A stretch of 64,000 nt of DNA. Origin: JAKQIM01 sp029557965 (GTDB taxonomy: Bacteria; Chloroflexota; Anaerolineae; Anaerolineales; UBA4823). This document shows positions 35,671 through 45,980 of the stretch, one piece after another (position 1 is the stretch's first letter; each line of letters starts with the position of its first letter). The stretch is taken from positions 85,774 to 149,773 of the forward strand of contig DAOQUL010000002.1 in assembly GCA_035341015.1 (NCBI GenBank), in the 5' to 3' direction. The translations under genes were made by a program, and so were the position numbers. Below the pieces are notes generated by a model. That model saw only the letters and a program-made list of their open reading frames with translations. It ran no database searches and was not told the origin of the DNA.

Positions 35671-37702
35671 GAACGTCATCTCCTTGCATGGTAGAGGCTG
35701 GCGCAACGTTATTGGCCGAAGATGAAGCACCATCTACCGGCTTCGCACCTTTGGGCTTTTCTCTTGCTGCCTGTTGGGTTTCGGTGCGGCGCAGTTGGAT
35801 GGCACCGCGCGGGATACGCAAAGCTTCAGCCAATTCTTGCATAGCAGTTTGGAGGATCAGATTGATATCGGTAGAAGAACGCACTTTGGCCGTGATATCT
35901 GACAGAAGGCGCTCTTGCTCGGCACGTTTTTGGGTGTCTTCGTACAAACGGGCGTTCTCGAGCGCAACGCCCAGTTGATCAATGAGGGTTTCCATCAGAG
36001 ACTGTTCATCCTTTGACCATTCGCTGGCCTGCGGCTTACGCGCCTCAATATACCCCAGCAATTGATCACGGACTTTGATTGGCAGAGAGAGCGTAGAAGA
36101 GGTACCTTCTGCCGCTTGCGCCTGGCTAACAGGGCTATGCGCATGGAGTGGGCGAACACCCGTGGCATCGCCAATATAGCCTGCCGTACGGCGCAGGCGG
36201 ATCGCATCGACCCAAGCCTTGCGCGATAACTCGCCATAAGACCGCCGCAGTGCCTGGATGGCATCTTCGCTTTCAGCAAAAAGATTGGCATTGTCCAGCG
36301 CAACGGCCACCTGGTCAGCCATGGTCTGAAGAAGAGAGATAAACTCAGCATCAAAGATGCCCGGATGAGTAGACTGTACGGTGAGCGCGCCAATCACCCG
36401 GCCGCGAGACCGCAGCGGCAAAGCCGCTTCAGAACGTGTGTCTGGCAGGTCAGATGTAGCCAGGCGAACGGCATCCTGTTCTACTTCTAAGGCCACGCGC
36501 GCCTGAGAGTTCAACACGGCCCAGCCGACCATGCCCTCGCCAACTTTGATGCGGTGCCCCTGGGCCAACATCTTCTTGCCGGCCTCGCCTGTGCCGGCCC
36601 GCAAGTCGGCCCATTCGTTGGCCGCATCAACCATGAAAAGGCCAACATAGTACAAGCTGAATCGTTCTCGAATGAGATCTACAACCTGCTGAATCAGGCG
36701 GTCTGCATTCAGGATCGAGGTCACGGCATACCCAACCTCACCTGCCGCACGCAGGTAAGTAGAGCGCTGGTCCATCTCACGTGTACGGTCTGCAACGCGC
36801 GTCTCCAGGTTTAAAATATCCTGGCGCACCCGATCAGACAATGCATTCAACACTTCAGCCAGCAGACCAAATTCATCCCGCGCCCGCACAGCCAGGCGGC
36901 CGGTAAAATCACCCCCCGTAATACGCTGGGCACCCTCAATCAACTCTCGCATCGGCCCGGTGATCATCACCGATAAGACCCAGCCTAACAAGAAGCTCGC
37001 CGGGATCATAAACGCGAAAATCAACAAAGCGATCGATAGGATCTGCCGTTCTTGAGCCAACACATCGTCGGCCAAAATATCAATCCCAAGGACGCACTCC
37101 ACCCGCCCATCACTGGCATACACCGGAGCATATCCGCTCAAGAAGGTGCCCCACTGATCTGTATAGAATTCTTCTTCCACAATAGGCCCGGTAATGCGGC
37201 TTAGTCTCGGCAACAATTCGGGGTTGATATCATCATAAACATCCCCCAGATGAGAGATATCATCAGGATTATCCTCAGCATCCACCACGAAAACAGCCTG
37301 CCCGGCGCCGACGCGCATGGTATAAACAAATCTAAAATCCTGACCCGCGTCACGAATGCTTTGCATCACCTGCCTGATCTGGGTATATTCGGGACCGCCT
37401 TCTTGCGAGGGATCAAGCAGCGTGGCATGCAGGTCGCCATCGATTTGCAGGCTGGCAATCGCCACCGCATCGAGCAAGAGGTCTTTAATATCCTGGCGCA
37501 ATTGTTGGCGGACAACCAGGTAAAAGATCAGCGTCACAAGCCCAACGGCTACGATCACAACCAGCGCAAAGCTAAGGGTGAGCCTGGCTTGAAGGCTCAT
37601 GGAAGACCTACCAGGGGCTGCATCCCTGCGGTCACCGGCAGCATCCATGCTCAAGTCTGTCACCATTGGGCGGTCGCCAGGATTGGGTTCACTGTTGTTC
37701 AT
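35663..37702 (-). CDS. Kinase-less receptor: Cache, HAMP, two GAF domains
   Basis: 679 residues. The first membrane helix (about 38-62) is followed by a periplasmic single-Cache-like domain (about 65-225) of the kind with FVYTMRVGAGQAVFVVDAE and WGTFLSGYAPVYASDG. A second helix leads to HAMP (about 250-305). GAF1 is of the second subtype (YYVGLFMVD, RAGTGEAGKKML, GMVGWAV). The GAF-like domain 2 opens with the linker motif KAWVDAIRLRRTAGYIGD. A half-GAF and a polar tail end the protein, with no output domain. GAF regions are very close to those of the next upstream receptor, which suggests tandem duplication with the periplasmic part exchanged. GGGAG precedes the ATG. It overlaps the upstream gene by 14 bases. 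Confidence 0.9.
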   Translation of the reverse strand: MNNSEPNPGDRPMVTDLSMDAAGDRRDAAPGRSSMSLQARLTLSFALVVIVAVGLVTLIFYLVVRQQLRQDIKDLLLDAVAIASLQIDGDLHATLLDPSQEGGPEYTQIRQVMQSIRDAGQDFRFVYTMRVGAGQAVFVVDAEDNPDDISHLGDVYDDINPELLPRLSRITGPIVEEEFYTDQWGTFLSGYAPVYASDGRVECVLGIDILADDVLAQERQILSIALLIFAFMIPASFLLGWVLSVMITGPMRELIEGAQRITGGDFTGRLAVRARDEFGLLAEVLNALSDRVRQDILNLETRVADRTREMDQRSTYLRAAGEVGYAVTSILNADRLIQQVVDLIRERFSLYYVGLFMVDAANEWADLRAGTGEAGKKMLAQGHRIKVGEGMVGWAVLNSQARVALEVEQDAVRLATSDLPDTRSEAALPLRSRGRVIGALTVQSTHPGIFDAEFISLLQTMADQVAVALDNANLFAESEDAIQALRRSYGELSRKAWVDAIRLRRTAGYIGDATGVRPLHAHSPVSQAQAAEGTSSTLSLPIKVRDQLLGYIEARKPQASEWSKDEQSLMETLIDQLGVALENARLYEDTQKRAEQERLLSDITAKVRSSTDINLILQTAMQELAEALRIPRGAIQLRRTETQQAAREKPKGAKPVDGASSSANNVAPASTMQGDDVHA

Positions 37703-40700
37703 GAATGTCTCCCAAACGGATAACGATCTCTTCGAGGCCGATCGCGCGGCGCATTTCGCTCACGGCGGTCTGGAGTACGGTGTCAATATCAAGGCTTTCA
37801 CGGATACGGGCCGAAACCTCAGCCGCTACACGCTGGCGATCTGCCAGGCGCTGGGTATCTTCGTACAGGCGGGCGTTTTCAAGCGCAACACTCAACTGAT
37901 CTACCAAAGAGTTAAGCAAAGCCGCTTCATCATCCGTCCATGCTTCGCTGCCATCCGGCTTTTGGGCATGCAGAACACCCAACGTTTGCTCACGCACCTT
38001 GATGGGCAAAGCAAGCTCTAACGATTGGGCAGCCTGGGCTGGTTCTACATTTTCATCAGCCCGAACAGGGAAGATACCCCGTTCATCGCTGAAGTAACCG
38101 CGAACGGCGCGTGTGCGAAGGGTATCAACCCAGGCCGCACGAGAAAGCTCACCGTAAGAACGGCGCAGCGCATCAAGAGATTGCTGCGATTCGGCAAAGA
38201 GGCGGGCATTATCCAGGGCCACGGCCACTTGGTCTGCCATGGTCTGAAGCACAGTAACCGTAGACGGATCAAAAGCATCTGAGCGTTCAGACTGAACGGT
38301 GAGAGCGCCCAACACGCGGTTACGCGAGATCAGCGGCAGTGCAGCTTCGGCACGGGTTAAGGGCAGCTCTGCCGAGGTGAGCCGCACTGCATCTGTGCCT
38401 GCCTCGCCGGCAATGCGGGGGCGGGCATTCGAAATGGTCCAACCCACCATGCCTTGCCCGACCTTGATCCGATGGCCGCGCGCCAGCATGACCTTACCTG
38501 CTTCTCCGGTGCCGGCACGCAGGTTCGCCCATTCGCTGGCCTCGTCTACGGTAAATAGGCCAACATAATAAAGATCAAAACGGCTGCGGATCAGATCGAC
38601 CACCTCTTGGAACAGGTCGTCTGTATCCAAGATCGTAGCCGCGGCACGGCCCACATCAGCAGCAGCCTCGATCAGGTGGGTGCGTTGGGCAAGGTCTTTG
38701 GTACGCTCATCCACACGCTGCTCCAGACCCGATAGGGTTTGACTGAGGCGGCTGGTCAGCAAATTAAAGGCCTCTGCCAGGGTATAGAATTCGAGCGGGC
38801 CGGCAGGCAAGGCACGCTGGGTCAAATCTCCGCCGGTGATAGCCGCCGCCGTTGCGGTGAGCGCATTGACAGGGCGGGCCAACTGAATGGCAGTGTTGGT
38901 GGCGACCAACACAACCGCCGCAATGACCAAAATACCAACCAGGCTGGCGGTTTTCAGAGAACGGGTAAGCGAAGCCAGCGCATTGGCACGCGTATCGTAA
39001 GCAACCACCTGCCAGCCAAGTGTTTTGAGTTCATTGGTATAGCGTTGGGCCGTAGAGTTAAGGGGCGAATGGGCAATAATGGCCGGATTGGCCAAGGCAT
39101 CATTCATGAAACCCCATTCTGCCTGTCCTTTACTGAGCAAACCAGAAAGGCGCAGATCATTCCAAACGGCTTGCCCAGGTACAGAAACAGAAGATGCAAC
39201 CAGGTCGCCATCAGCGGTGACCAGTTCTACCGGCCCGCCCGAGGCCGTGGCCAAAGAATTGAAATCCTGCTGGATGAGTGAAAGATCATACGTAGCAGCC
39301 AGCACGCCAACTGTAGTTCCGGCCTCAGCCGTACCAGTACCGCGCGTTTGAGGATCTTTGACCACCACGGCGACCAGAATCGATGCCTGGCCAGTTTCTT
39401 CATCAAACTCCAGCTCGCCAATATACTGCCCACCCTGTCCATCATTCCAGGCCGCCTGCCACCAGGGCTCATCGCCGTAGTAAAAATGTGCCGGCTTACG
39501 ATCGGTGGCTGCCACCAATGCACCGAGCCTGTCGGTGACGATCAGGCTACTATGGCGGGGGTTTGAAGCCTCAAAACTGGATAAAATCTGCGCCTGCTGA
39601 TTGAGGGTGTACCCACGCACAAGCTCAGAATTCTCATGCGCCGTCTGCCATTCAGCATCGGTGGCACGCAGTTCATCCAATGTCTCGGGGCGGTACAGGT
39701 CAAAGCCATACTCTGTATTGGCTGTATTGATGCCGTACATCAGGGTTTGCTCGTACCAAAGCGATTTCAGCAGTACAATCTGTTGTTCCAAATCATTGCC
39801 CACACGCTCAGCATTGAACTCGGCAACCATCTGAAACGAATCACCGATTTGCTCTGTTTGCGTGGTAGATACCTGCCAAAGAATAACCACAATGACCGCA
39901 ATAATGGAAAAAGCCGCAATTGCGGTGAATAGAAGCGTTAACTGGGTGGAAAGGGCCGCCGAACGCGTGCGCCCTTCTCTGGCTAGAGGGCCTGCTGCTT
40001 CGTGAACAGCAGAAAGCGCAGGCAAACGGCGGAGCGGTACGATGCTGATCAGGATGGGGGCCAGGGTGAAAATGAACCACAACACAAGACCCAAAATGGC
40101 GGCCAGGCGATTAGCAGGTGCAGTCAAATCGGGGAAGATGTAATTAGCCTGGGCTGCTCGCAGCGGATCAATGGCAGAGAACACATTCGAGACGACCCAA
40201 AGATCAAAAACCAGCATCAATGCCAATACCAGCATCAAGTAAAGGGTGAGCGGAGGAACGATGCGCGTGTGGCCTGCCAGTCCGACCTGAAGGATCAAGA
40301 CAAAGGCCAGGATCAGGGCAATGATCCAGTAATCGGCGAACAAAAATACCGGGAAGACCAACGCAGGCAGCAAGAAAAGCGCTGCGACGATAAGCCCCGG
40401 AGTAAGGTATTGGCCGGGTCCTGTTTGAGAAGCTGCACCCAGGTCAATCGCCTGGTGCCTCCGGCGTACATCGACCAACCACCCAACCCAATAACCCGCA
40501 AAAGCAATCCCAAATACACCCGCCAGGTAAAGGTAAGCCGGGTCTTGGCGCTGCAAGAAAAAGATGATGCTGACTACCAGCAGAACCAGGTTCGCCAGGC
40601 TGTTGAACAGCACCAACCAAAACAATGATGGCTGGGTGTTGGCAGCCGCAAAGCGGCTGTTGATAGCTGGAGGCCGGTCAGGCGCAGGGTTAGAAGATGC

Positions 40701-40718
40701 AGGAAAAGATTGGCTCAT
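37689..40718 (-). CDS. Kinase-less receptor: 6TM module, double Cache, HAMP, two GAF domains
   Basis: 1009 residues. Six membrane segments (about 30-235) and a seventh (about 265-290) precede a large periplasmic double-Cache-like domain (about 290-610), where LIVTDRLGALVAATDRKP and YYGDEPWWQAAWN are typical. A further helix and HAMP follow (TGGDLTQRALP). GAF1 reads YYVGLFTVD, RAGTGEAGKVMLARGHRI and MVGWTISN. The second GAF-like domain starts with AAWVDTLRTRAVRGYFSD. The half-GAF (VSARIRESLDIDTVLQTAV) sits at the extreme C-terminus. No kinase or other output domain is present. Its stop overlaps the downstream start by 14 bases, and its own start overlaps the upstream stop by 4 bases (ATGA). 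Confidence 0.9.
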   Translation of the reverse strand: MSQSFPASSNPAPDRPPAINSRFAAANTQPSLFWLVLFNSLANLVLLVVSIIFFLQRQDPAYLYLAGVFGIAFAGYWVGWLVDVRRRHQAIDLGAASQTGPGQYLTPGLIVAALFLLPALVFPVFLFADYWIIALILAFVLILQVGLAGHTRIVPPLTLYLMLVLALMLVFDLWVVSNVFSAIDPLRAAQANYIFPDLTAPANRLAAILGLVLWFIFTLAPILISIVPLRRLPALSAVHEAAGPLAREGRTRSAALSTQLTLLFTAIAAFSIIAVIVVILWQVSTTQTEQIGDSFQMVAEFNAERVGNDLEQQIVLLKSLWYEQTLMYGINTANTEYGFDLYRPETLDELRATDAEWQTAHENSELVRGYTLNQQAQILSSFEASNPRHSSLIVTDRLGALVAATDRKPAHFYYGDEPWWQAAWNDGQGGQYIGELEFDEETGQASILVAVVVKDPQTRGTGTAEAGTTVGVLAATYDLSLIQQDFNSLATASGGPVELVTADGDLVASSVSVPGQAVWNDLRLSGLLSKGQAEWGFMNDALANPAIIAHSPLNSTAQRYTNELKTLGWQVVAYDTRANALASLTRSLKTASLVGILVIAAVVLVATNTAIQLARPVNALTATAAAITGGDLTQRALPAGPLEFYTLAEAFNLLTSRLSQTLSGLEQRVDERTKDLAQRTHLIEAAADVGRAAATILDTDDLFQEVVDLIRSRFDLYYVGLFTVDEASEWANLRAGTGEAGKVMLARGHRIKVGQGMVGWTISNARPRIAGEAGTDAVRLTSAELPLTRAEAALPLISRNRVLGALTVQSERSDAFDPSTVTVLQTMADQVAVALDNARLFAESQQSLDALRRSYGELSRAAWVDTLRTRAVRGYFSDERGIFPVRADENVEPAQAAQSLELALPIKVREQTLGVLHAQKPDGSEAWTDDEAALLNSLVDQLSVALENARLYEDTQRLADRQRVAAEVSARIRESLDIDTVLQTAVSEMRRAIGLEEIVIRLGDIHEQQ

Positions 40719-43072
40719 GATAGTATCTCATCTGGCGCAATGGCAGTGGCAGAATCGGCTTGTTCGCCAGTCCCGGCAGCTTTCGCTTCACCGGGTGCAG
40801 CAGGCTGCAGACGAACTTCCACTTTAGCAAGACTGAGGGCGCGGCGCATTTGCAAAACCGCGGTGCGCAAAACCTCGTCTACATCAAGGCTCTCGCGCAT
40901 GGTAGCAGTTACCTGACCAATGAGTTGCTCCCGGATGGCTCGCCGCTGCGAATCGGAGTAGAGCTGAGCACTTTCGAGCGCGGTACTCAATTGCGTGGAC
41001 AGGGTTTGGATCAAATCGATTTCTTGTTTACTCCAAGCAGAAGCAGACCGCTCGCCAGTATTCTGCGCAGCATCTGAACGCTCGCTTGATTTACGCAGAC
41101 GCAGCATGCCGCCCAGGCGACCGTGAACCTTAAAAGGAACGAGCAGCGTATTGGGGTCAGGAGAAGCAGGCTCTAAAGACCGCAGCACTTCTTGCATGGC
41201 TTCTACCCTGCCCCCTGTTGTGATGGGATGAACGGTATCGGTACGATCGCAGACATACCCAACAGTGGGCCGCCCACGCAGGATCTTTTCCCAGGCCTGG
41301 CGGCTGACCTCGCCATACGCGCGCCGGGTCATCTCGAGGGCGTTTTGGGTTTCAGCAAAGAGGTTGGCGTTCTCAATCGCAATGGCTACCTGGTCGGCCA
41401 GGACTTGCAAAGTAGTAATATCATCTTGAGTAAAGGCTGCTTCCATTGTGCTTTGCACATCCAGGGCGCCAAGCAGCTTACCACCTGCGATGAGGGGCAG
41501 GGCCATCTCAGAACGGGTGGCCGGGAGGTCGGGATTATCGAAAAACACCGCATCCTGCCCAACATCCATAGCAATACGGGGTTCGCGGTTACCCGTCACA
41601 TAACCCACAATACCCTTTTGGCCTACAGCCAGGGCATGCCCACGTTCCATCATACGCCGCCCGCCGATGCTGTTGGATGCCCGCAGAACAGCGTTTTCTC
41701 CGGTAGAATCCAAGAGGAAGATGCCAACATGGTAATAATCGAAGCGTTCACTGATCAGGTTGGTGACCTGTTGCAGCAGTTCGTCCAGGTCGCGCGTCGA
41801 AGCAACGGCCTTCCCCACCTCAGCGGCAGCCTGAAGCTGGACAGCTCGTTTCTCCAGCTCTTGGGTACGATCAGCCACGCGCGCTTCAAGGCCCTCGACC
41901 AATTCTTGAATTTGGACGGTCATTTGGTTAAAGCTGTTTGCCAGGATACCGGTTTCATCCTCCGCCAATACCGGCACCGGTTGGTCGAAATCTCCACCGG
42001 CAACGCGCTGGGCGGCATTGCTGATGGCGATGATTGGCCGGGCGATCTGGCGCGCCACAAACACAGCACCTATTGCCAGCAAAGCCACAGCCAACAGGCT
42101 TGCGCCAAAGATCGTTGCAGCCAGGCGCGTGGCAGGCGCAAAGGCTTCAGCCTGGCTGATCTCAGTCACTAGAACAAGCTGGCGGTCAGGAATCCAGCGA
42201 TAAACCCCCAACACTGGTATTCCCTGGTAGTTGGGATAAGCACCCTGGTTGTTGACGCCTGCAATCGCCATATCAATGCCCGGCGTGTGCACGCCGCTGG
42301 GGAATTCGCCAATCGCATAGCGGGTTTCAGAAACAAATGCTGCAAAGCGGTTGATCAGGTATGTTTCGCCGGTTTCTCCCAGGCCGGTGCGCTCGCTGAT
42401 AATGCGGTCCAAGCGGTCTAGGTTAAGCTGAAAGACTAAAACGCCGACTGTATCGAGCCGGTCTGCCGCGAACATGGGGGTAGCAATGGTCATTGCCAGT
42501 TCGCCAGTGAGCAAAGAGGTGTAAATATTCTGCACGTAGGTGTTTTCGCGGCCCTGCAAGTAATAGTCTTCGGTCGAACGATAATCGCCCTGGTGCGAGG
42601 AGGTCGTAGCCAAAACGACCTTCCCGTTTCGTTCTGACAGGATCAAGATTTCTTCAACATTTGGTTTGTTGAGCAAAAACGTGCTTAAGTAAGTGGATAG
42701 GGCATTGTAAGCGCTCGAAAATTCGGCTGAATCTTCGGGGCTTTCCAATAATTGTTGGCCATAAGCCTTAAATTCATAAGACCCGGCCAACAAGTAAATA
42801 TCCGCCACGTTATCGTCAACCCACCGTTTCAGTTCCGCATCTTTCAAGGTCGTCGCAACTTCAAGCCGGGCAAAGATTGATTCTTGCAGGCTTTGGCGGG
42901 CCAAGAAATAAGAAACTGCCGGCACGATAATCGCAGTGATCACTGAGAGGAAGAGAATGGAGCGCACAATACGGGCAACCAGGGAGCGGCTTCTGAAGAG
43001 CGACCGCCTTGTTCCTTGCCGGCTGCCAGTGGACACTGGATTGTTTTTTTCAGCGCTGGGTGTACTAAGCAT
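40715..43072 (-). CDS. Kinase-less receptor: double Cache, HAMP, two GAF domains
   Basis: 785 residues from the ATG at 43072, with an AAGG ribosome site about 8 bases upstream. That start gives an 8-base overlap with the upstream gene; a start at 43147 would add 25 residues inside it. One membrane helix (about 40-62) is followed by a double-Cache domain with the recognisable ERTGLGETGETYLI segment (about 65-345), a second helix, and HAMP (RVAGGDFDQPVPVLAEDETG). GAF1 is the first subtype (YYHVGIFLLD, SNSIGGRRMMERGHAL, RIAMDVGQDAVFF). Domain 2 opens with QAWEKILRGRPTVGYVCD. The half-GAF and a Pro/Ala tail close the protein. No output domain. Double-Cache domains often bind small molecules such as amino acids. 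Confidence 0.9.
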   Translation of the reverse strand: MLSTPSAEKNNPVSTGSRQGTRRSLFRSRSLVARIVRSILFLSVITAIIVPAVSYFLARQSLQESIFARLEVATTLKDAELKRWVDDNVADIYLLAGSYEFKAYGQQLLESPEDSAEFSSAYNALSTYLSTFLLNKPNVEEILILSERNGKVVLATTSSHQGDYRSTEDYYLQGRENTYVQNIYTSLLTGELAMTIATPMFAADRLDTVGVLVFQLNLDRLDRIISERTGLGETGETYLINRFAAFVSETRYAIGEFPSGVHTPGIDMAIAGVNNQGAYPNYQGIPVLGVYRWIPDRQLVLVTEISQAEAFAPATRLAATIFGASLLAVALLAIGAVFVARQIARPIIAISNAAQRVAGGDFDQPVPVLAEDETGILANSFNQMTVQIQELVEGLEARVADRTQELEKRAVQLQAAAEVGKAVASTRDLDELLQQVTNLISERFDYYHVGIFLLDSTGENAVLRASNSIGGRRMMERGHALAVGQKGIVGYVTGNREPRIAMDVGQDAVFFDNPDLPATRSEMALPLIAGGKLLGALDVQSTMEAAFTQDDITTLQVLADQVAIAIENANLFAETQNALEMTRRAYGEVSRQAWEKILRGRPTVGYVCDRTDTVHPITTGGRVEAMQEVLRSLEPASPDPNTLLVPFKVHGRLGGMLRLRKSSERSDAAQNTGERSASAWSKQEIDLIQTLSTQLSTALESAQLYSDSQRRAIREQLIGQVTATMRESLDVDEVLRTAVLQMRRALSLAKVEVRLQPAAPGEAKAAGTGEQADSATAIAPDEILS

Positions 43073-45980
43073 GAGACACCTTCGAAGGATCATCAGTTTG
43101 GTCACCTGCTGCTTTGAGCAGGTCAGGGCCGGCCAATTGTACTTCAACCTCCACCAGGTCTAACACACGCCTCAGTTCGCGGCTGGTAGTCTGAAGAACA
43201 GCATCAATATCCAGGGTTTGGCGCATGCGCGCAGAGATCTCGCCGACCAGGCGTTCAGTTTCAGCCTGAGCCTGAGCTTCATTGAAGAAACGAGCACTTT
43301 CAAGAGCAATGCTAAGTGTATTGGCAATCTCTTGAACAAAATCAATTTCTGGAGCTGTCCAGCCAGGCCCAGAGGCCGGCTTATACCCTCCCAGGGCGCC
43401 AATCACGGTGTCGCGCACTTTTATGGGGATCGCCAGGTAATGCTCGCCCTGGGTATTGCGTTCGGCTGGCAAGCTGCCCGTCAGCGTATCGGCAGACCGG
43501 ATCGCCTGTTCGAGCTCGGGCTGCCAGCTCGTTTCGGTGACGATTTGCCCGCTGGCCTCAGCCCGGTACCCAAGGTTTGGATTGAGCTGAACCAATTTAA
43601 GCCAACTCTCGCGCGTCATTTGGCCATAGGCCCGGTTGAGCGAATCAATGGCCTGTTGGCTTTCTGCATACAAGCGGGCATTATCCAGGGCTGCCGCCAC
43701 CTGATCGGCCATGGTTTCAAAAACTGCGATGGTAGCATCATCAAAGGCATCCGGCTTTTCGCTCTGCATCGAGAGGGCTCCCACCACACGGCCACGTGAG
43801 CGCAGCGGAATAGCCGCCTCAGAGCGTGTGTCAGGCAGATCAGGATTGGTCAGGCGAGCCGCATCCATCTCGGCATGCAAAGCCACGCGCGACAGTTGGT
43901 TGGCAACGCTCCAACCGATCATGCCGGTGCCAATGCGCAGGCGGTGATGACGAGCAAGCATTTTTTCGCCCGCCAGGCCAGTGCCGGCGCGCAATTCAGC
44001 ATATTCACCAGCATCGTCAACCAAGAACAAACCGACATAGTATAGGTTGAAACGCTCACGGATGAGGTTCACTACCTGCTGGATCAGTTGATCTGGATCG
44101 AGCACAGAGGTAACTGCCTTGCCGACCTCAGCCGAAGCCTGTAAGTACGCCGAGCGCTGGACGACAGCCGCCGTGCGTTCAGCCACCTGCTCTTCAAGCC
44201 CCGAGAGGGTCGAGCGCAAGCGAGAAGTCATGGCGTTGAAAGACTGGGCCAGGTCGCCAATCTCATCCTTTGTTTCAACGGCGGCCTGGAGCTGGTAATC
44301 GCCGCCTGCAATTCGCTGGGCAGTTTGAGAAAGATTGGCAATGGGCACCGTGATACGGTTGGTAACCATAAAAGCTGTAAAAACAGCTAAAAGCACAGCC
44401 CCGGCTGTAACGCCAAGGTTGATACCCACTGTTTGCAAGGTGGGGATCAAAACTTCCGATTGATCTTGCTCTGCAACCAAGATCAAATCCAGCCCCGGAA
44501 CAGCGCGGTAAACACCCAACACTGCCTTACCACTGTGGTTCTGGTCAAACGCGCCTGCCGTATCCCGTCCCAAAGCCGCCTCGGTGATCCCATCCGAAAA
44601 GAGATATGTCTCTTGAATGACCAGGTTCTCATCAATAGACGGCGTAAGCAAGCGAAAATCCCAACTATCCACCAGCAAGGTCTCGCCCGTCTCCCCCAGG
44701 CCAGAGCGGTCCAGCATGATGGTATTCAGGTAGGTGAGATTAACCCGGCCTCCCAGCAGTGCAACCACGTCGCCATCTGCTTCTTTGATCGGGGCCGCTA
44801 CAACCATAATACGATTGCCCGTAACTTGCGAGAAGTAAAAAGGCGAAACGGTAGATTCCACTAAACCACCCTCAAAATACGGGTAACCCATTTCGTTCAA
44901 GCCCACATGATCTGGATCGGTCGAAAGGCGCACCACGCCGTCTAAAGACACAATGAACAGCTCGTCAAAGATACCGCCCTCGCTGATGATCTGATTAAAA
45001 CGCCTTACCTCAGTATCATAAGTACTGCGATAAAGGGTCATATCGGCATCCGTTGGGTCGGTAAAAAGGACGCGCATGTAATACAGATCAGAGACAGCCG
45101 GCTGCGCCAGCAGCAGATTAGTATGAAGGTTATCTGCCCAGGTCAGGATATCTGTCATTTTAAGCGATGCAATAGCGCCCAACTGGGTAAGAACTTGCTG
45201 TTGGAAGCGATTGATACTGACCCATGTGGAAATACCGCTAACCAACAAGGCGGGCAGCAGCACCAGGATCACAAAAATGGTCAGCAGCCGGGCACGAATG
45301 GAGACCTGGCGGAACAAGCGGAAAAATCGCCAAAAACCGACCAACACTAACAGCGCAACGATCACGCCGATCAATATACGGAAGAATATGGTTGCATCTC
45401 CCGCACGGGCAACATCATAGCGTTGGATGGGCGAAAAGAGGTTCACCAGCACAAAATAAGCAACATACAGCACGCTGAGGAATACTACCCACAGCCAATG
45501 ACGAGGAATAATGAAAACGCCGATCAAAATGAACAGCAGAACACCGCCCAAGCCAAGGAAAATGGTAAGCCCCTTGTGGAACAATTCCCCACCGCCCAGG
45601 CCAATCCAAAAACAAGCAATGACCACATAACCGGCCACGGTCAACAAGCGCTGGTTTTCATTGGAAGCAGAGAGCCGGTCTGTATCCTTGCGTCCAAAAA
45701 CAAGCCAGGCCGTAAATGCAAGACCCGCCATGCTGATGCCTTGGGCAATGGCAACTGCCAACATCTGCCAGGCACCAAGCTGAAAATACAACGCAAGGTT
45801 ACCAATGCCCGCCAACAAGTTCGCGCCAATCCCCAATCTGGTTGTCAGCCGCAGGCCAGACATGCGCATTTCATAAGGCCGGTTTAAAACTGCACTGATA
45901 TCCCGGCCGGATGCCTTGGAATGAGCACCGGTACCGGCAGGAGGTTGGCTTTGCGGAGGCAGGTTGTCTTGCTTAGACAT
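43065..45980 (-). CDS. Kinase-less receptor: 6TM module, double Cache, HAMP, two GAF domains
   Basis: 971 residues. A Ser/Pro-rich cytosolic head precedes six membrane segments (about 50-225) and a seventh (about 235-257). The periplasmic double Cache (about 258-545) contains DRSGLGETGETLLVD and a closing VLGVYRAVPGLDLILVAE. Another helix and HAMP follow (RIAGGDYQLQAAVETKDEIG). GAF1 is the second subtype (YYVGLFLVD, RAGTGLAGEKMLARHHRL, MIGWSVAN). Domain 2 begins with ESWLKLVQLNPNLGYRAE. The half-GAF (ISARMRQTLDIDAVLQTT) is near the end. No output domain. GGAG lies 9 bases before the ATG, and its start overlaps the upstream gene by 8 bases (ATGTCTAA). Confidence 0.9.
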   Translation of the reverse strand: MSKQDNLPPQSQPPAGTGAHSKASGRDISAVLNRPYEMRMSGLRLTTRLGIGANLLAGIGNLALYFQLGAWQMLAVAIAQGISMAGLAFTAWLVFGRKDTDRLSASNENQRLLTVAGYVVIACFWIGLGGGELFHKGLTIFLGLGGVLLFILIGVFIIPRHWLWVVFLSVLYVAYFVLVNLFSPIQRYDVARAGDATIFFRILIGVIVALLVLVGFWRFFRLFRQVSIRARLLTIFVILVLLPALLVSGISTWVSINRFQQQVLTQLGAIASLKMTDILTWADNLHTNLLLAQPAVSDLYYMRVLFTDPTDADMTLYRSTYDTEVRRFNQIISEGGIFDELFIVSLDGVVRLSTDPDHVGLNEMGYPYFEGGLVESTVSPFYFSQVTGNRIMVVAAPIKEADGDVVALLGGRVNLTYLNTIMLDRSGLGETGETLLVDSWDFRLLTPSIDENLVIQETYLFSDGITEAALGRDTAGAFDQNHSGKAVLGVYRAVPGLDLILVAEQDQSEVLIPTLQTVGINLGVTAGAVLLAVFTAFMVTNRITVPIANLSQTAQRIAGGDYQLQAAVETKDEIGDLAQSFNAMTSRLRSTLSGLEEQVAERTAAVVQRSAYLQASAEVGKAVTSVLDPDQLIQQVVNLIRERFNLYYVGLFLVDDAGEYAELRAGTGLAGEKMLARHHRLRIGTGMIGWSVANQLSRVALHAEMDAARLTNPDLPDTRSEAAIPLRSRGRVVGALSMQSEKPDAFDDATIAVFETMADQVAAALDNARLYAESQQAIDSLNRAYGQMTRESWLKLVQLNPNLGYRAEASGQIVTETSWQPELEQAIRSADTLTGSLPAERNTQGEHYLAIPIKVRDTVIGALGGYKPASGPGWTAPEIDFVQEIANTLSIALESARFFNEAQAQAETERLVGEISARMRQTLDIDAVLQTTSRELRRVLDLVEVEVQLAGPDLLKAAGDQTDDPSKVSHA

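Noticed and set aside
41192..42172. Open frame of 326 codons on the + strand within a receptor gene
   Set aside because: Same reason: it mirrors GAF coding sequence and has no independent support.
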